Notes: generated by a model not told the origin, from the sequence alone. A stretch of 52,536 bases of DNA from Gordonia effusa NBRC 100432 (GCF_000241305.1 NZ_BAEH01000086.1:1-52536), one strand, 5' to 3'. Positions 7,524 through 15,435 are shown, numbered from the stretch's first letter. Made by a program: numbers and translations.

Positions 7524-8519
7524 ATGGTTGCCATGACCCACCGCATCCACCGCAGCTCCCGACGAACGAGTGTCACGTCCCCCGGCGTTCGCGGGCTCCT
7601 GACCAGCGCATTCACTGTCACAGCCCTCGCGCTCGCCGCACCCAACACGGCCTACGCCGCGGATCCGGACTGCGCAGAGCTCTCTGAGAACCTCCGCCGC
7701 CTCTGCGACTCGGCCGAAGGGGTCGAGACCGCTTGGCGCGAGGGCGCCGAATCCTCCGGCGGTTCCAGCGGCCTCGGCTCCTGGTTCAGTGACCACGCCG
7801 GCATGATCTGCCTGCTCCTGGGCATCGCCATCGCCATCACCGTCACCGTCACGATCCGCAAGGGCAACGCCGAGGATCGGGAGCAGGCCACCGCCGCCGA
7901 GGCCGCTCGCGGTCGCGCCCTCGCCGCCGCTGACCTCGCACGCCGGCAGACCGAGGCGGAGCAGGCCGCGCTCGCACAGCTGCCTCCGCGGTCGGAGTTC
8001 GATCCGCTCGGCTTGGGCCTCCCGGCACCCGCGGTGCAAGTGCCCGCCGTCACGGGCCCGCCCACCGATCCCCAGGATCTCGCGCGGTATGGGGCACTGG
8101 GCGCCGTGGTGCCTTGGACCCCGGGCACGGCCCTCGCCACCGTGATGACGCGGGCCGGCAGCATCGCCCCCGCGCAGCGCGCGTTCGCCGAGGCGTGCGA
8201 GCTCGGACGGCTCGGCGAGACCGATCCGGAGACCGGCGCGTTCACTCCTGCCGCCTCCGTGGTGCGCGTCGAGCCCACCGGCGACGAGGGGGACGCCGCG
8301 CTGGTGATCCGCCCCGCCTCCGTCCTCGTCGGCGGCACCGAGATCGACAAGGTTCGCACCCTGCTCGAGCGCACCGCCCGCGTCCGTCACGCCGGCCCGG
8401 CCGCACGCATTCACGCGAGCGGTGAGTGGGTGGTCGTGCTCTCGAATCGCGACCTCGCTGCCCTGGACCAGAACAGCGGGCCCGCCGCATCGAGCGACAG
8501 CGACGACGAGGACTGGTGA
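7524..8519 (+). CDS. Membrane-anchored transfer-operon protein upstream of FtsK-like translocase
   Basis: A 331-aa protein with a signal-like N terminus (basic SSRRTS, then LLTSAFTVTALALAAPNTAYA-AD). A short extracytoplasmic part with two Cys follows, then one membrane span (MICLLLGIAIAITVTVTI, about residues 93-110), an Ala/Glu/Arg-rich coiled-coil stretch (about 115-150) and a cytoplasmic domain rich in Val/Ala/Arg. It ends in an acidic tail (SSDSDDEDW). ATG 7533 is an alternative start; neither has a clear ribosome binding site. The stop is 2 bases before the translocase start. Since the translocase next to it shows no membrane helices, this protein could be its membrane anchor; that is inference. 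Family not recognised. Confidence 0.7.
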   Translation: MVAMTHRIHRSSRRTSVTSPGVRGLLTSAFTVTALALAAPNTAYAADPDCAELSENLRRLCDSAEGVETAWREGAESSGGSSGLGSWFSDHAGMICLLLGIAIAITVTVTIRKGNAEDREQATAAEAARGRALAAADLARRQTEAEQAALAQLPPRSEFDPLGLGLPAPAVQVPAVTGPPTDPQDLARYGALGAVVPWTPGTALATVMTRAGSIAPAQRAFAEACELGRLGETDPETGAFTPAASVVRVEPTGDEGDAALVIRPASVLVGGTEIDKVRTLLERTARVRHAGPAARIHASGEWVVVLSNRDLAALDQNSGPAASSDSDDEDW

Positions 8520-8521
8520 GC

Positions 8522-10441
8522 ATGTCCGCCGAGTACGACTTCCTCTTCGAGGGCATCGACGAGCCCACGCCCGAGCCCACCGACGCCCCCAAGCCGGCCG
8601 ACGATGAGGCCGAGGCCGAGCAGGAACACGCCGCGCAGAAGGCAGCCGCCGAGGCGCAGGAAAAGGCTCTCACCGCCGAGGTCGATCGCTACCTGGCGAT
8701 GCTCCCGGCCATCGAGACCGCCCGTCCACTGCCCGCGCAGACGGGAGGGCAGGAGTCGGAGACGCCGCGTCTGTCCGGCGCCGCCTGGGTAGCCGATCGG
8801 CTGCGCAAGACGCTCGAGCCCATGGCCCCCGCGGGTACGCAGATCACCACCGGCGTAGTGGGTGAGACGGTCGCCGCGACAGTGCAGCCGCCCGCCGGAA
8901 TGAAGGGGAAGCCGATCGCCTCGGCGATGCTCGCGGCGATCGAGGCCGCTGGGAACCTCGGATCCTTCGAGGTGAAGCGCGCGGGTGGAAGCGCCTTCAC
9001 TCTCCGGCGTGACGGCGTCGGCGTGACCGTCGACGCGTGGGCCTCGCACGGACAGAAGGCCGGCAGGTTCTACTCCGATCCCGCGTCGCGTGCGGCCGTC
9101 TGGGACGCTGCCGGGCTCAGCGTTCCGGGCTCGGTCAAGGGAAAGAAGAGGCGGCCAAAGATCCATGAGTTCAGCGAGGATCAGCGCGGCGGCACCGTCG
9201 AGTTGGAGCTCCCCGGCGGACTCACCATCGCCAACGTCGAGCGGGCGCGCGCCGCGCTGCGGCAGTCGCTGAACGCACCGGCCCTGGAGGTGTCGGAGCA
9301 CGGCGTACATCCCGTGCTGCACCTGAACACCAAGTCCGTCGGAGCGGACTTCCCGAAGGTCAACGTGATGTCGCCGGCGCTCTTCGTTCGGCCCCGCACG
9401 GAGGCAGAGCGTCACGCCGCGGGGTCGAGTTTTGTGCTCCCGTTGGGTGTGCGTGGGGACGGTTCGCCGATCCTCGTGCCGCAGGCCGCCACCCCGCACA
9501 TGGCCGTGTTCGGTGGAACCGGATCCGGCAAGACGACGCTGATCACCTCTCTCCTCGACGCTGCCTGCTTGCAAGGGGCATCCGTTCTACTGGCTGACGG
9601 CCGCGCCGGTAGTGACATGCGCCGTATCGCACTCAGCGGGCGCAACGGAATCATCGGATACTGCGCCGGATCCCAAGCGACACTGCATCGCGCGGTCCAG
9701 TTCACCCACGATGAGTACCGCCGCCGGCAGGCTCTGCAGGATCTCATCCAGCGGGCAGGCCACGAGTACCGACCGACTCCGCTGGTCCTGTTCTTTGACG
9801 AGTGGGGCAGCTGGCTCCACACGTTGGGCGGAGGCACCAAGGAGCAGAAGGCCGCCGCCGAAGTCACCCGCACGCGTATGGAGCAGCTCGCCGCGGAGGC
9901 ACGTGAACTCAAGGTCTTCGTCGTCCTCGCCGGGCAGCACGCGTACGTCAGCGCTCTTCCCGGAACGCTGCGGGGAAACCTCAAGACTCAGGTGGTGGTC
10001 GGCCGCCCCGATGACGACCACCTCTCTGCTCTGTTCGCGGATCAGCGAGCGGCGGCGAAGAAGGTGCGCGACGGGATCAACCCGAACATCAAGGGCCGCA
10101 GTTTGGTGGCCGATGTCGGCGAGGAGGGCGACATGACCATCTCGATGTTCCAGGGGTTCTTCAACCCGCCCGGTCCCGCAGCAGACGCGATGGCCGCGGC
10201 GGTGGCCGCCGCTCCCCGCCCGCGACGGATCGCGTGGCGGTTCCCGCTTCCGGGCGAGGAGGGAGGCGACGGCTCATGGCAGGACTGGACGCCGGTGTCC
10301 GAGCCGAGCTCCGACTCGCTTCCAGCAGTACTCCTCGATCTTCCCGACGGAACGCCTGACCCCGCCGCTGCTGTCTTCGACCCGACGTCCAAGCGCTACA
10401 GCCCCGGCCGCAAGCCCCTGTCCAACGTCCACGTGATCTGA
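8522..10441 (+). CDS. FtsK/SpoIIIE (TraB-like) DNA translocase
   Basis: A 639-aa protein starting MSAEYDFLFEG at ATG 8522, right after the preceding stop; the open frame runs further upstream but overlaps that gene. The N-terminal third is acidic (PTPEPTDAPKPADDEAEAE) and coiled. The FtsK motor has HMAVFGGTGSGKTTLITSLL (Walker A, about 330-338) and TPLVLFFDEWGSW (Walker B, about 420-428), then VFVVLAGQHAYVSALPGTLR and QVVVGRPDDDHLSALF. No transmembrane helices are visible. In Streptomyces and AICE conjugation one FtsK-like protein moves double-stranded DNA between cells after binding short repeats. I see no obvious C-terminal winged helix, the part that binds those repeats in TraB. Confidence 0.88.
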   Translation: MSAEYDFLFEGIDEPTPEPTDAPKPADDEAEAEQEHAAQKAAAEAQEKALTAEVDRYLAMLPAIETARPLPAQTGGQESETPRLSGAAWVADRLRKTLEPMAPAGTQITTGVVGETVAATVQPPAGMKGKPIASAMLAAIEAAGNLGSFEVKRAGGSAFTLRRDGVGVTVDAWASHGQKAGRFYSDPASRAAVWDAAGLSVPGSVKGKKRRPKIHEFSEDQRGGTVELELPGGLTIANVERARAALRQSLNAPALEVSEHGVHPVLHLNTKSVGADFPKVNVMSPALFVRPRTEAERHAAGSSFVLPLGVRGDGSPILVPQAATPHMAVFGGTGSGKTTLITSLLDAACLQGASVLLADGRAGSDMRRIALSGRNGIIGYCAGSQATLHRAVQFTHDEYRRRQALQDLIQRAGHEYRPTPLVLFFDEWGSWLHTLGGGTKEQKAAAEVTRTRMEQLAAEARELKVFVVLAGQHAYVSALPGTLRGNLKTQVVVGRPDDDHLSALFADQRAAAKKVRDGINPNIKGRSLVADVGEEGDMTISMFQGFFNPPGPAADAMAAAVAAAPRPRRIAWRFPLPGEEGGDGSWQDWTPVSEPSSDSLPAVLLDLPDGTPDPAAAVFDPTSKRYSPGRKPLSNVHVI

Positions 10442-10461
10442 CCCCACGAACGGAGATCAAC

Positions 10462-11070
10462 ATGACCTCGTACCCGTCCCTCGCCCCGCACCTGAAGAAG
10501 AGCCCGACCCCGTCCAACGTCCAGGCCTCGGTGGAGCTCAGCCGTGATGCCGCCCGCGAGGCGGTGAAGCGGATCGGTCGTGCCGCCGCCGCGCTCAGGG
10601 CCTTGTCCGAGACCGAGTACCCGTCCCCCGCGCAGATGATCGCGGCGGTCGCCTCCTGGACCGCCGCCGAGCGCGAGATCCATGCCGCGGTCGTCGACGT
10701 CACGGCGGCCGCTGTGCTCGGCGGAGCGGCGGTCACCACCACCGCCCGCGGCTCGCACGGGGTGCGCCCGCAGACGCTGAGCAACTGGCTCTCCGGCACC
10801 GCGGCGCGGTACCGCGGCGTCGACTTGGAGAAGTCTGATGGCGAATGGAGGCCCGTGCACGTCGCTGACCTGCACGAACTCGACGCGGAGTCACAGAATC
10901 CCGCGGATACGGACGCTCGGTACACGGGGAACGTCGGTCAGGAGACGTCGGCAGTGGCGGCCGGTGCACAGGGACAGTCGGCCGGTGCTCACGGAGCGTC
11001 GGTCGGTGACATCGATCCGGCGGTGGTCAAGGCCGCCGTCGCCGAGGCGATCGGAGGTGAGCTCGCATGA
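10462..11070 (+). CDS. Hypothetical protein of the transfer operon
   Basis: A 202-aa protein with a good GGAGAT site 6 bases before ATG. The N-terminal half is helical (VELSRDAAREAVKRIGRAAAAL and QMIAAVASWTAAEREIHAAVV), followed by a possible helix-turn-helix (GVRPQTLSNWLSGTAARYRG). The C-terminal 60 residues are low-complexity (SAVAAGAQGQSAGAHGASVGD). Its last four bases overlap the start of the next gene. Function unknown; position suggests a role in transfer or its control. Confidence 0.65.
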   Translation: MTSYPSLAPHLKKSPTPSNVQASVELSRDAAREAVKRIGRAAAALRALSETEYPSPAQMIAAVASWTAAEREIHAAVVDVTAAAVLGGAAVTTTARGSHGVRPQTLSNWLSGTAARYRGVDLEKSDGEWRPVHVADLHELDAESQNPADTDARYTGNVGQETSAVAAGAQGQSAGAHGASVGDIDPAVVKAAVAEAIGGELA

Positions 11071-11402
11071 CTCGCTTCGTGACCACAGACCCGACCGCCG
11101 CGGCCCGCGCGACCGAGGAGCTCCGCGACGCGACCAAGGCACTCTCCGTCGTCATCACGGTGGCGGCCCAGGCACTCAACACGCATCCGGACGACCCGGT
11201 GACCGCGGAGGATGCACTTCGCGGACTCGAACGCTGGGTCCGCGGGGAGAAGGGGCGGCGCCGCCGACTCGGGCACCTGCTCCTCCTGTTGCACGAGACC
11301 GGAGTGAGCGAGCGCGCCCTCGCCGACCGCGTCGGCCTCGGTCGCCATGCCGTCGCGCAGATGATCGCCGACGCGAGGGTCGAGCGAGAGGCGGACACGT
11401 GA
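11067..11402 (+). CDS. Small helix-turn-helix-like protein of the transfer operon
   Basis: A 111-aa helical protein starting at an ATGA overlap with the preceding gene. The last 45 residues (GRRRRLGHLLLLLHETGVSERALADRVGLGRHAVAQMIADARVE) form a plausible basic region plus helix-turn-helix. The N-terminal part is a helix bundle (AARATEELRDATKALSVVITVAAQALN). It may bind DNA or regulate the operon; no family recognised. Confidence 0.62.
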   Translation: MTRFVTTDPTAAARATEELRDATKALSVVITVAAQALNTHPDDPVTAEDALRGLERWVRGEKGRRRRLGHLLLLLHETGVSERALADRVGLGRHAVAQMIADARVEREADT

Positions 11403-11467
11403 TCACCCCCGCGCTACAAGCGCCTTCCGCCGCGACCGGTCCGTACACCTCCTCGGAGGGGGTGGAC

Positions 11468-12808
11468 ATGCATCCACGGACCTGCGACCTGCACGTTTGC
11501 CCCGGCTTCGAGGGTGCGGACGAGGCGAAACACAACCAGGGTTCCGCTACAACCCGCGCTACAAACACCGCCACAGCGCCCGCTACGAGCGCCGTGGCCG
11601 CTGATCAGCCGGACCGGTCGGCAGGAGCCGCCAGTGTGACCGTCGACCAGCCGGAGTGGCCGGCGCCTCCGTTTCCGCAGGTCACAGCGCATGAAGAGGA
11701 GAAGACCGTGACGTCCGACCGCAAGGCACTGGATCCCCTGCGCGAGGTCCGCGCCATCCTGTGGACCTTGCTGGTCTCCGCGACGGTGGCCAGCGTCGCC
11801 GGCAACGTGGCTCACACCGTGATCGTGCACGGCCTGCACTGGGCGACCATCGGCCCCGTCGTCCTCGCACTCCTGGGACCGACCGCGTTGCTCGGGCTGT
11901 TCCACCTCATGGCCGCGTGGGCACGGGCCGCGGCGGAAGCGGGCTCGGCGATCTTCTGGTTCTTCCTCCTCGCCGTGATCGGCCTGGCCAGCGCTGCGTT
12001 CAGACTCAGCTTCGCGGCGCTCCGCGACCTGGCCCTGGGTTACGGGTACAGCTACGTCGACGCAGCTCTGTTCCCGCTGATCCTCGACGGTGTCATCGCG
12101 GTGTGCACCGTGGGACTGGTGGCCGCGACGCGCCCGCGACGCAAGGCGAAGGCTGCCCGCCCCTCGTTCCCGCAGCGGGTGCGCGCATGGTGGCGAAGCG
12201 CCCCCGCCGACGCGACGCAGCCGGTGCAGTCGGTGCAGACCACTGCGAACCGCGACGCGGAGCAGGTCGATGCACCGATGCTTCGCGACGTGCGCGGCGC
12301 AGCGCCCGCTCCCACCGCGACGCAGACTGCCTCCGTTCGCGACGCGGAGCTCGCGACGCAGACCACGTCAGTTCGCGACGCGGAGCCGGAGGAACTCGCG
12401 ACTCAGACCGCGACGCAGCGCGACGCACTTCGCGACGCAGACACCGAGGAACTGCCCGTGACCAGGGATGATTCGCGCGACGCAGCCGCGAAGCACCGCG
12501 ACGAAGCGCCCACGACGCGGCGGCTCGCTGCGGTGCCGACTCCTCGACCCGCCGCGACGCACGCACCTGCTTCGGCCGCGACGCAGACCGCCACCGATCG
12601 CGACGCAGAGGACGGCGACGAGTACCTGCGTCGCGCCGAACTGCTCGTCGAAGCAGGCCGCACCACCGCCCCGCTCGCCGCGGTGCACCGAGTGCTTCGT
12701 GGCAAGGCGAACGGCGAAACGAACCGCGAGCTCGCCGACGTGACGGGTCTCTCAGAGTCCGCTGTCCAGCGCATCGTCACGGCCTCCCGCGAACTCGTCG
12801 CTACATAA
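11468..12808 (+). CDS. DUF2637 membrane protein with repeat-rich linker and C-terminal HTH
   Basis: Read as 446 aa from ATG 11468, which has GGAGGGGG just upstream. Alternatives in frame are GTG 11399 (overlapping the previous stop) and GTG 11708 (AGGAGAAG upstream). The DUF2637 region has about four hydrophobic segments: AILWTLLVSATVASVAGNV, TIGPVVLALLGPTALLGLFH, AIFWFFLLAVIGLASAAF and YVDAALFPLILDGVIAVCTVGLVAATRP. Then comes a linker of alternating ATQ and RDA motifs (about 220-380) that arises from a DNA repeat, and a helix-turn-helix (LADVTGLSESAVQRIVTASRELV). DUF2637 proteins are common in conjugative actinobacterial elements beside FtsK-like genes; their job is not settled. Confidence 0.75.
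   Translation: MHPRTCDLHVCPGFEGADEAKHNQGSATTRATNTATAPATSAVAADQPDRSAGAASVTVDQPEWPAPPFPQVTAHEEEKTVTSDRKALDPLREVRAILWTLLVSATVASVAGNVAHTVIVHGLHWATIGPVVLALLGPTALLGLFHLMAAWARAAAEAGSAIFWFFLLAVIGLASAAFRLSFAALRDLALGYGYSYVDAALFPLILDGVIAVCTVGLVAATRPRRKAKAARPSFPQRVRAWWRSAPADATQPVQSVQTTANRDAEQVDAPMLRDVRGAAPAPTATQTASVRDAELATQTTSVRDAEPEELATQTATQRDALRDADTEELPVTRDDSRDAAAKHRDEAPTTRRLAAVPTPRPAATHAPASAATQTATDRDAEDGDEYLRRAELLVEAGRTTAPLAAVHRVLRGKANGETNRELADVTGLSESAVQRIVTASRELVAT
12125..12607 (+). repeat. Array of 15 GCGACGCR octamers, candidate TraB-recognition (clt-like) locus
   Basis: Copies of GCGACGC followed by A or G start at 12125, 12136, 12212, 12252, 12317, 12339, 12353, 12375, 12410, 12420, 12432, 12477, 12554, 12578 and 12600, all on the plus strand. 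Relative to the DUF2637 frame, seven start at codon position 1 (read ATQ, ATR or ATH), seven at position 2 (RDA) and one at position 3 (PRR). Use of all three frames indicates the octamer itself is maintained. In Streptomyces conjugation FtsK-like TraB binds 8-bp repeats (TRS) within the clt locus near the tra genes; this array has the right length, orientation and place. Confidence 0.7.
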
Positions 12809-12880
12809 CCCAGACCCTCCGCTACCCACCCCGCCGACGCCCCGGGTGCAACACCCTCCCCTCCTTCGAAAGGAACCGAG

Positions 12881-13465
12881 ATGAACACGAAGAAGTACTC
12901 GGTCGCAGCGCTCGCTGCGGTCGCCCTGACCCTCACCGCGTGCGGCACCCCGACCGAGACCGCCTCGTCGACGAACTCCTCGACCTCGGCATCGCCCAGC
13001 GCCAGTAAGTCCTTCAAGGAGCAGTCGCGCGAGGCCCTGCGCCGGCTGGACCGCAACGGCCAGCTCGGCATTCCCGGCCCGGTCATCGGCGAGCTGGCCG
13101 AGGTCGCCGCCCAGGACGGGACGCCGCTGGCCTTCTCGTGGGGCGACGGATGCACCTGGGTCAGGACGCCTGACGGTGCGCTGTGGAGCCTCCACTCCGG
13201 CGGCGGTGCGCTGTCCCGGGACGACCGCCAGCAGTCCTGGTTCAAGGCGCACCCCGGCGCGCTGGTCGCCAAGGAGTGCTACCAGCAGGGGTCGATGCCG
13301 ACGCGCCCCGACCCTGCGGTGTCCACGCCGTATCGCTGGCGTGACGGCACCACGACGAAGGTCTCGATCAACGGCGTGGCGTACGCGCTGCCGCCTCTGA
13401 TCAGCGAGCGCGGCGCCGTGCTGGTCGCGGAGGCCAGCGCCGGACCCACGACCCCCACGAACTGA
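12881..13465 (+). CDS. Lipoprotein, paralog of the next gene
   Basis: A 194-aa protein with a lipoprotein signal (SVAALAAVALTLTAC, Cys at residue 21) and an AAAGGAA site before ATG. A Ser/Thr-rich tether (TETASSTNSSTSASPSAS) follows, then a folded domain with GDGCTWVRTPDGALW, a second Cys in KECYQQG and a strand-rich end (TTTKVSINGVAYALPP). The same core, G-x-GC-x-WVRT-x-D-x-ALW, is in the following gene. It is predicted to sit on the outer face of the cell membrane. Possible roles are surface exclusion or mating contact; nothing in the sequence decides this. Confidence 0.75.
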   Translation: MNTKKYSVAALAAVALTLTACGTPTETASSTNSSTSASPSASKSFKEQSREALRRLDRNGQLGIPGPVIGELAEVAAQDGTPLAFSWGDGCTWVRTPDGALWSLHSGGGALSRDDRQQSWFKAHPGALVAKECYQQGSMPTRPDPAVSTPYRWRDGTTTKVSINGVAYALPPLISERGAVLVAEASAGPTTPTN

Positions 13466-13483
13466 ACCCGAAGGAGAACGAAC

Positions 13484-14077
13484 ATGAACAAGAACATCGG
13501 TGCCATCGCCCTGGCGGCCGTCACCCTCGCCCTGACCGCCTGCTCCCCGACGACCGAGTCCATCTCGGCACCGACCAGCTCCGCCGCTCCGAGCGTCGCC
13601 TCCGACCGTGAGGTGAAGCGCGCCGAGGCTGAGGCCGGTAAGCGCGAGCTCGCCATCCTCGGAGTCCTCGGGCTGCCGAACGGCGTCGACCGGATCGCGG
13701 CAGAGGCTGCCGCCGCGCGCGGCTTCCCGTACATGTTCAGCCACGGCGAAGGGTGCAGCTGGGTGCGCACCTCGGACGCCGCGCTCTGGCGGATGTACGG
13801 CACGGACGGCGGCCAGCTCGTGCGCGACACCGAGGCCGAGCGGGCGTTCCACAGCAACGCGGGGGCATCCGATCTCTGGACCTGCAGCCCCGCCGCCAAC
13901 GTCCCGACGGCAGACGATCCGGCCGCGAGCACCCCGTATCAGTTCGTCGACGAGCGCGGCACGTGGGTGCGCGTCGGCAGCGCCGTGTACCTGGTGCCCG
14001 AGCCCGTCCCGACCCGCGGCGTGGTGCCGCACCTCCGATCCGAGTCCGGCGAAGTCGTGCCGCTGCCCACCAACTAG
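13484..14077 (+). CDS. Lipoprotein, tandem paralog of the previous gene
   Basis: A 197-aa protein with a strong AAGGAGAA site. Lipobox in AAVTLALTAC (Cys about residue 21), then a Ser/Ala-rich tether, a helix (REVKRAEAEAGKRELAILGV) and the shared core GEGCSWVRTSDAALW with a later Cys in LWTCSP, as in the previous lipoprotein. It ends PLPTN, as the neighbour ends TTPTN. The pair looks like an old tandem duplication inside the element's accessory operon. Confidence 0.75.
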   Translation: MNKNIGAIALAAVTLALTACSPTTESISAPTSSAAPSVASDREVKRAEAEAGKRELAILGVLGLPNGVDRIAAEAAAARGFPYMFSHGEGCSWVRTSDAALWRMYGTDGGQLVRDTEAERAFHSNAGASDLWTCSPAANVPTADDPAASTPYQFVDERGTWVRVGSAVYLVPEPVPTRGVVPHLRSESGEVVPLPTN

Positions 14078-14090
14078 AAGGAGATCACCC

Positions 14091-14516
14091 ATGAGCATCG
14101 TGAAGTCGATCATCACCAGCCGTACGACCATCGTCGCTGCACTCGCTCTCACGCTGGGAGTGCTGCTGACGCTCGCGTTCACGCCGCGTCACGAAGAGGG
14201 AGTCGCACCGCCGGCCGCGGTCGCGCACCGCATGGTCGGGAACGAGTGCCAGCTGTCGGTCGTCGCGTTCGACGGCCGCACCTGGAGCGCCGCGGCGGGA
14301 GACCAGCAGCTCCGCCGCGTCGACGGTGTGGGTGACGCCTGCACCCCCGCCGCCGTCACCGATCGGGTCTCGGTTGGCGACCGCTGCGTGCGCGTGCTCC
14401 GCGTCGACGGACGGACCTACGTGCTGCCCAACCGCGACGGCGACGGTGCGCTCGAGCCCGCCCCCGCCGAAGCGACCACGGCGGTCACCGGCTGCCGAGT
14501 CGATCCGTCCCGCTGA
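14091..14516 (+). CDS. Membrane-anchored extracytoplasmic protein
   Basis: A 141-aa protein with AAGGAGAT before ATG, a short basic start and one hydrophobic segment (TTIVAALALTLGVLLTLAF) that is a signal anchor. The outside part is strand-rich with Cys in GNECQLSVVAFDGRTW, GDACTP, GDRCVRVLRVDGRTYVLP and TGCRVD. Its repeated C-x-x-x-V-x-x-x-DGR-T pattern suggests two similar half-domains. It is the third exported product in a row in this operon. Family not recognised. Confidence 0.68.
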   Translation: MSIVKSIITSRTTIVAALALTLGVLLTLAFTPRHEEGVAPPAAVAHRMVGNECQLSVVAFDGRTWSAAAGDQQLRRVDGVGDACTPAAVTDRVSVGDRCVRVLRVDGRTYVLPNRDGDGALEPAPAEATTAVTGCRVDPSR

Positions 14517-14533
14517 CCCGACGAGCGGCCGTG

Positions 14534-14557
14534 CCGCACCTCCGCGGGGAGGTGCGG
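14534..14557. terminator. Hairpin upstream of the 46-aa gene
   Basis: A perfect 10-bp stem (CCGCACCTCC and GGAGGTGCGG) with a GCGG loop lies between the membrane-anchored protein gene and the 46-aa gene. No T run follows, so it may be an attenuator, RNA-processing or stability hairpin rather than a full terminator. Confidence 0.5.
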
Positions 14558-14594
14558 TGCGGGGTCCGCCGGACCAGAGAGAAGGAAGAGAACT

Positions 14595-14735
14595 ATGACC
14601 GACCCCGACGAGAACGACACCGAGCTGACGCGCATCTGGACGCCGGATCCACACACGCCGCGTGTGCCGCCCGGCGATCCGTTCGGTGTCTACGCCGGCA
14701 AGACCGACGACGACGCCGACGGTCCCGACATCTGA
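14595..14735 (+). CDS. 46-aa acidic protein
   Basis: A short frame from ATG 14595 to TGA 14735 with an AAGGAAGAG site just upstream. The product starts MTDPDENDTELTRIW, has a Pro-rich middle (TPDPHTPRVPPGDPFGVY) and an acidic end (TDDDADGPDI). It is in line and on the same strand as the accessory operon genes and is bracketed by two hairpins. The ribosome site and codon use support translation; function unknown. Confidence 0.55.
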   Translation: MTDPDENDTELTRIWTPDPHTPRVPPGDPFGVYAGKTDDDADGPDI

Positions 14736-14750
14736 CCCGACGGTGAGGGT

Positions 14751-14776
14751 GCGGCATCACTACCGCGTGGTGTCGC
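14751..14776. terminator. Hairpin downstream of the 46-aa gene
   Basis: GCGGCATCAC and GTGGTGTCGC can pair over 10 positions as RNA (with two G-U pairs) around a 6-base loop. It resembles the hairpin on the other side of the 46-aa gene and precedes the 201-aa gene. The weak T content argues for an attenuator or RNA-stability element. Confidence 0.42.
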
Positions 14777-14814
14777 GCCCCGACCGCCGGACCGCCTGAA
14801 CCAAGGAGAGAACG

Positions 14815-15420
14815 ATGAACGAGAACGCATACCGCTTCGCCGCCTACGCCATCGCTCAAGACAGCTGCGCACCCGCCGCCGTCACCGCGTACGCCGGGGC
14901 CGTGGCCGCCGCACGACACCGCGCGCACGCCGAGGGGACCACGGTGACCTGCCAGCTGATCCACGAGCTGAGCACGGACCCGGTGACGCACGCCGCCGCG
15001 GTGGAGGTCGGCCCCTTCACGATGCTGACGCTCTCGGATTGGCTGCACGAGGTGTGGGTCGACGTGACTGAGATCGCCGCCCTGACCGAGGTGCCGGAGC
15101 TGACCGCCGACGAGCAGATGCACCGCCGCGCCGCCGCCGAGTTGTTCGCGGAGGCCGACGCCAACAGCGGAACCGCCACGCTGGCCTTCGCCGGTGCACT
15201 CGCGGTTGCGAACGCGCGGTGGCTCGCCGAAGGCGGCGATCCGGCGACTGCCTTCGTCAGCTCCGTGCTCGATGCGGATCCCGTGGCCGCCGCCGCTCGT
15301 GAGGAGCTAGACGAGTCGACTCGCGCGAGCATCGCGATGGCCGTCGGGAACCGGTGGCGCGAGATCATGGAACGCGTCGCGGTCATGGAGACGGTCGCCG
15401 CGATCGAAGCCGCTGCCTGA
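14815..15420 (+). CDS. Hypothetical protein at the end of the accessory operon
   Basis: A 201-aa soluble, acidic and helical protein with AAGGAGAG 6 bases before ATG. It is Ala-rich throughout (for example AVTAYAGAVAAARHRAH, and GTATLAFAGALAVANARWLAEGGDP). No signal peptide, membrane segment or known motif is visible. A strong terminator follows 15 bases after the stop, so this is the last gene of the rightward run. Confidence 0.65.
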   Translation: MNENAYRFAAYAIAQDSCAPAAVTAYAGAVAAARHRAHAEGTTVTCQLIHELSTDPVTHAAAVEVGPFTMLTLSDWLHEVWVDVTEIAALTEVPELTADEQMHRRAAAELFAEADANSGTATLAFAGALAVANARWLAEGGDPATAFVSSVLDADPVAAAAREELDESTRASIAMAVGNRWREIMERVAVMETVAAIEAAA

Positions 15421-15435
15421 CGACTCACCGACGCA

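Noticed and set aside
7305..8414. A 369-aa minus-strand frame opposite the membrane-anchored transfer gene
   Set aside because: Gly/Arg-rich with no motif; the plus-strand gene has a signal peptide, a membrane span and operon spacing.
10838..11398. Extension of the DUF2637 frame upstream to 10838
   Set aside because: This part overlaps two well-supported genes, is Arg/Pro/Ser-rich noise, and better starts with ribosome sites exist at 11468 and 11708.
11399..11600. Repeated CGCTACAA words near the DUF2637 start
   Set aside because: Only three or four imperfect copies with irregular spacing; too weak to call a site.
12125..12607. A CRISPR array or protein-level tandem repeat
   Set aside because: Repeats are 8 bases with irregular spacing of 10-77 bases and no spacers of fixed size, and they fall in different codon frames.
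12752..14182. A 476-aa minus-strand frame opposite the lipoprotein genes
   Set aside because: No domain and biased composition; the two plus-strand lipoproteins have lipoboxes, ribosome sites and paralogous cores.
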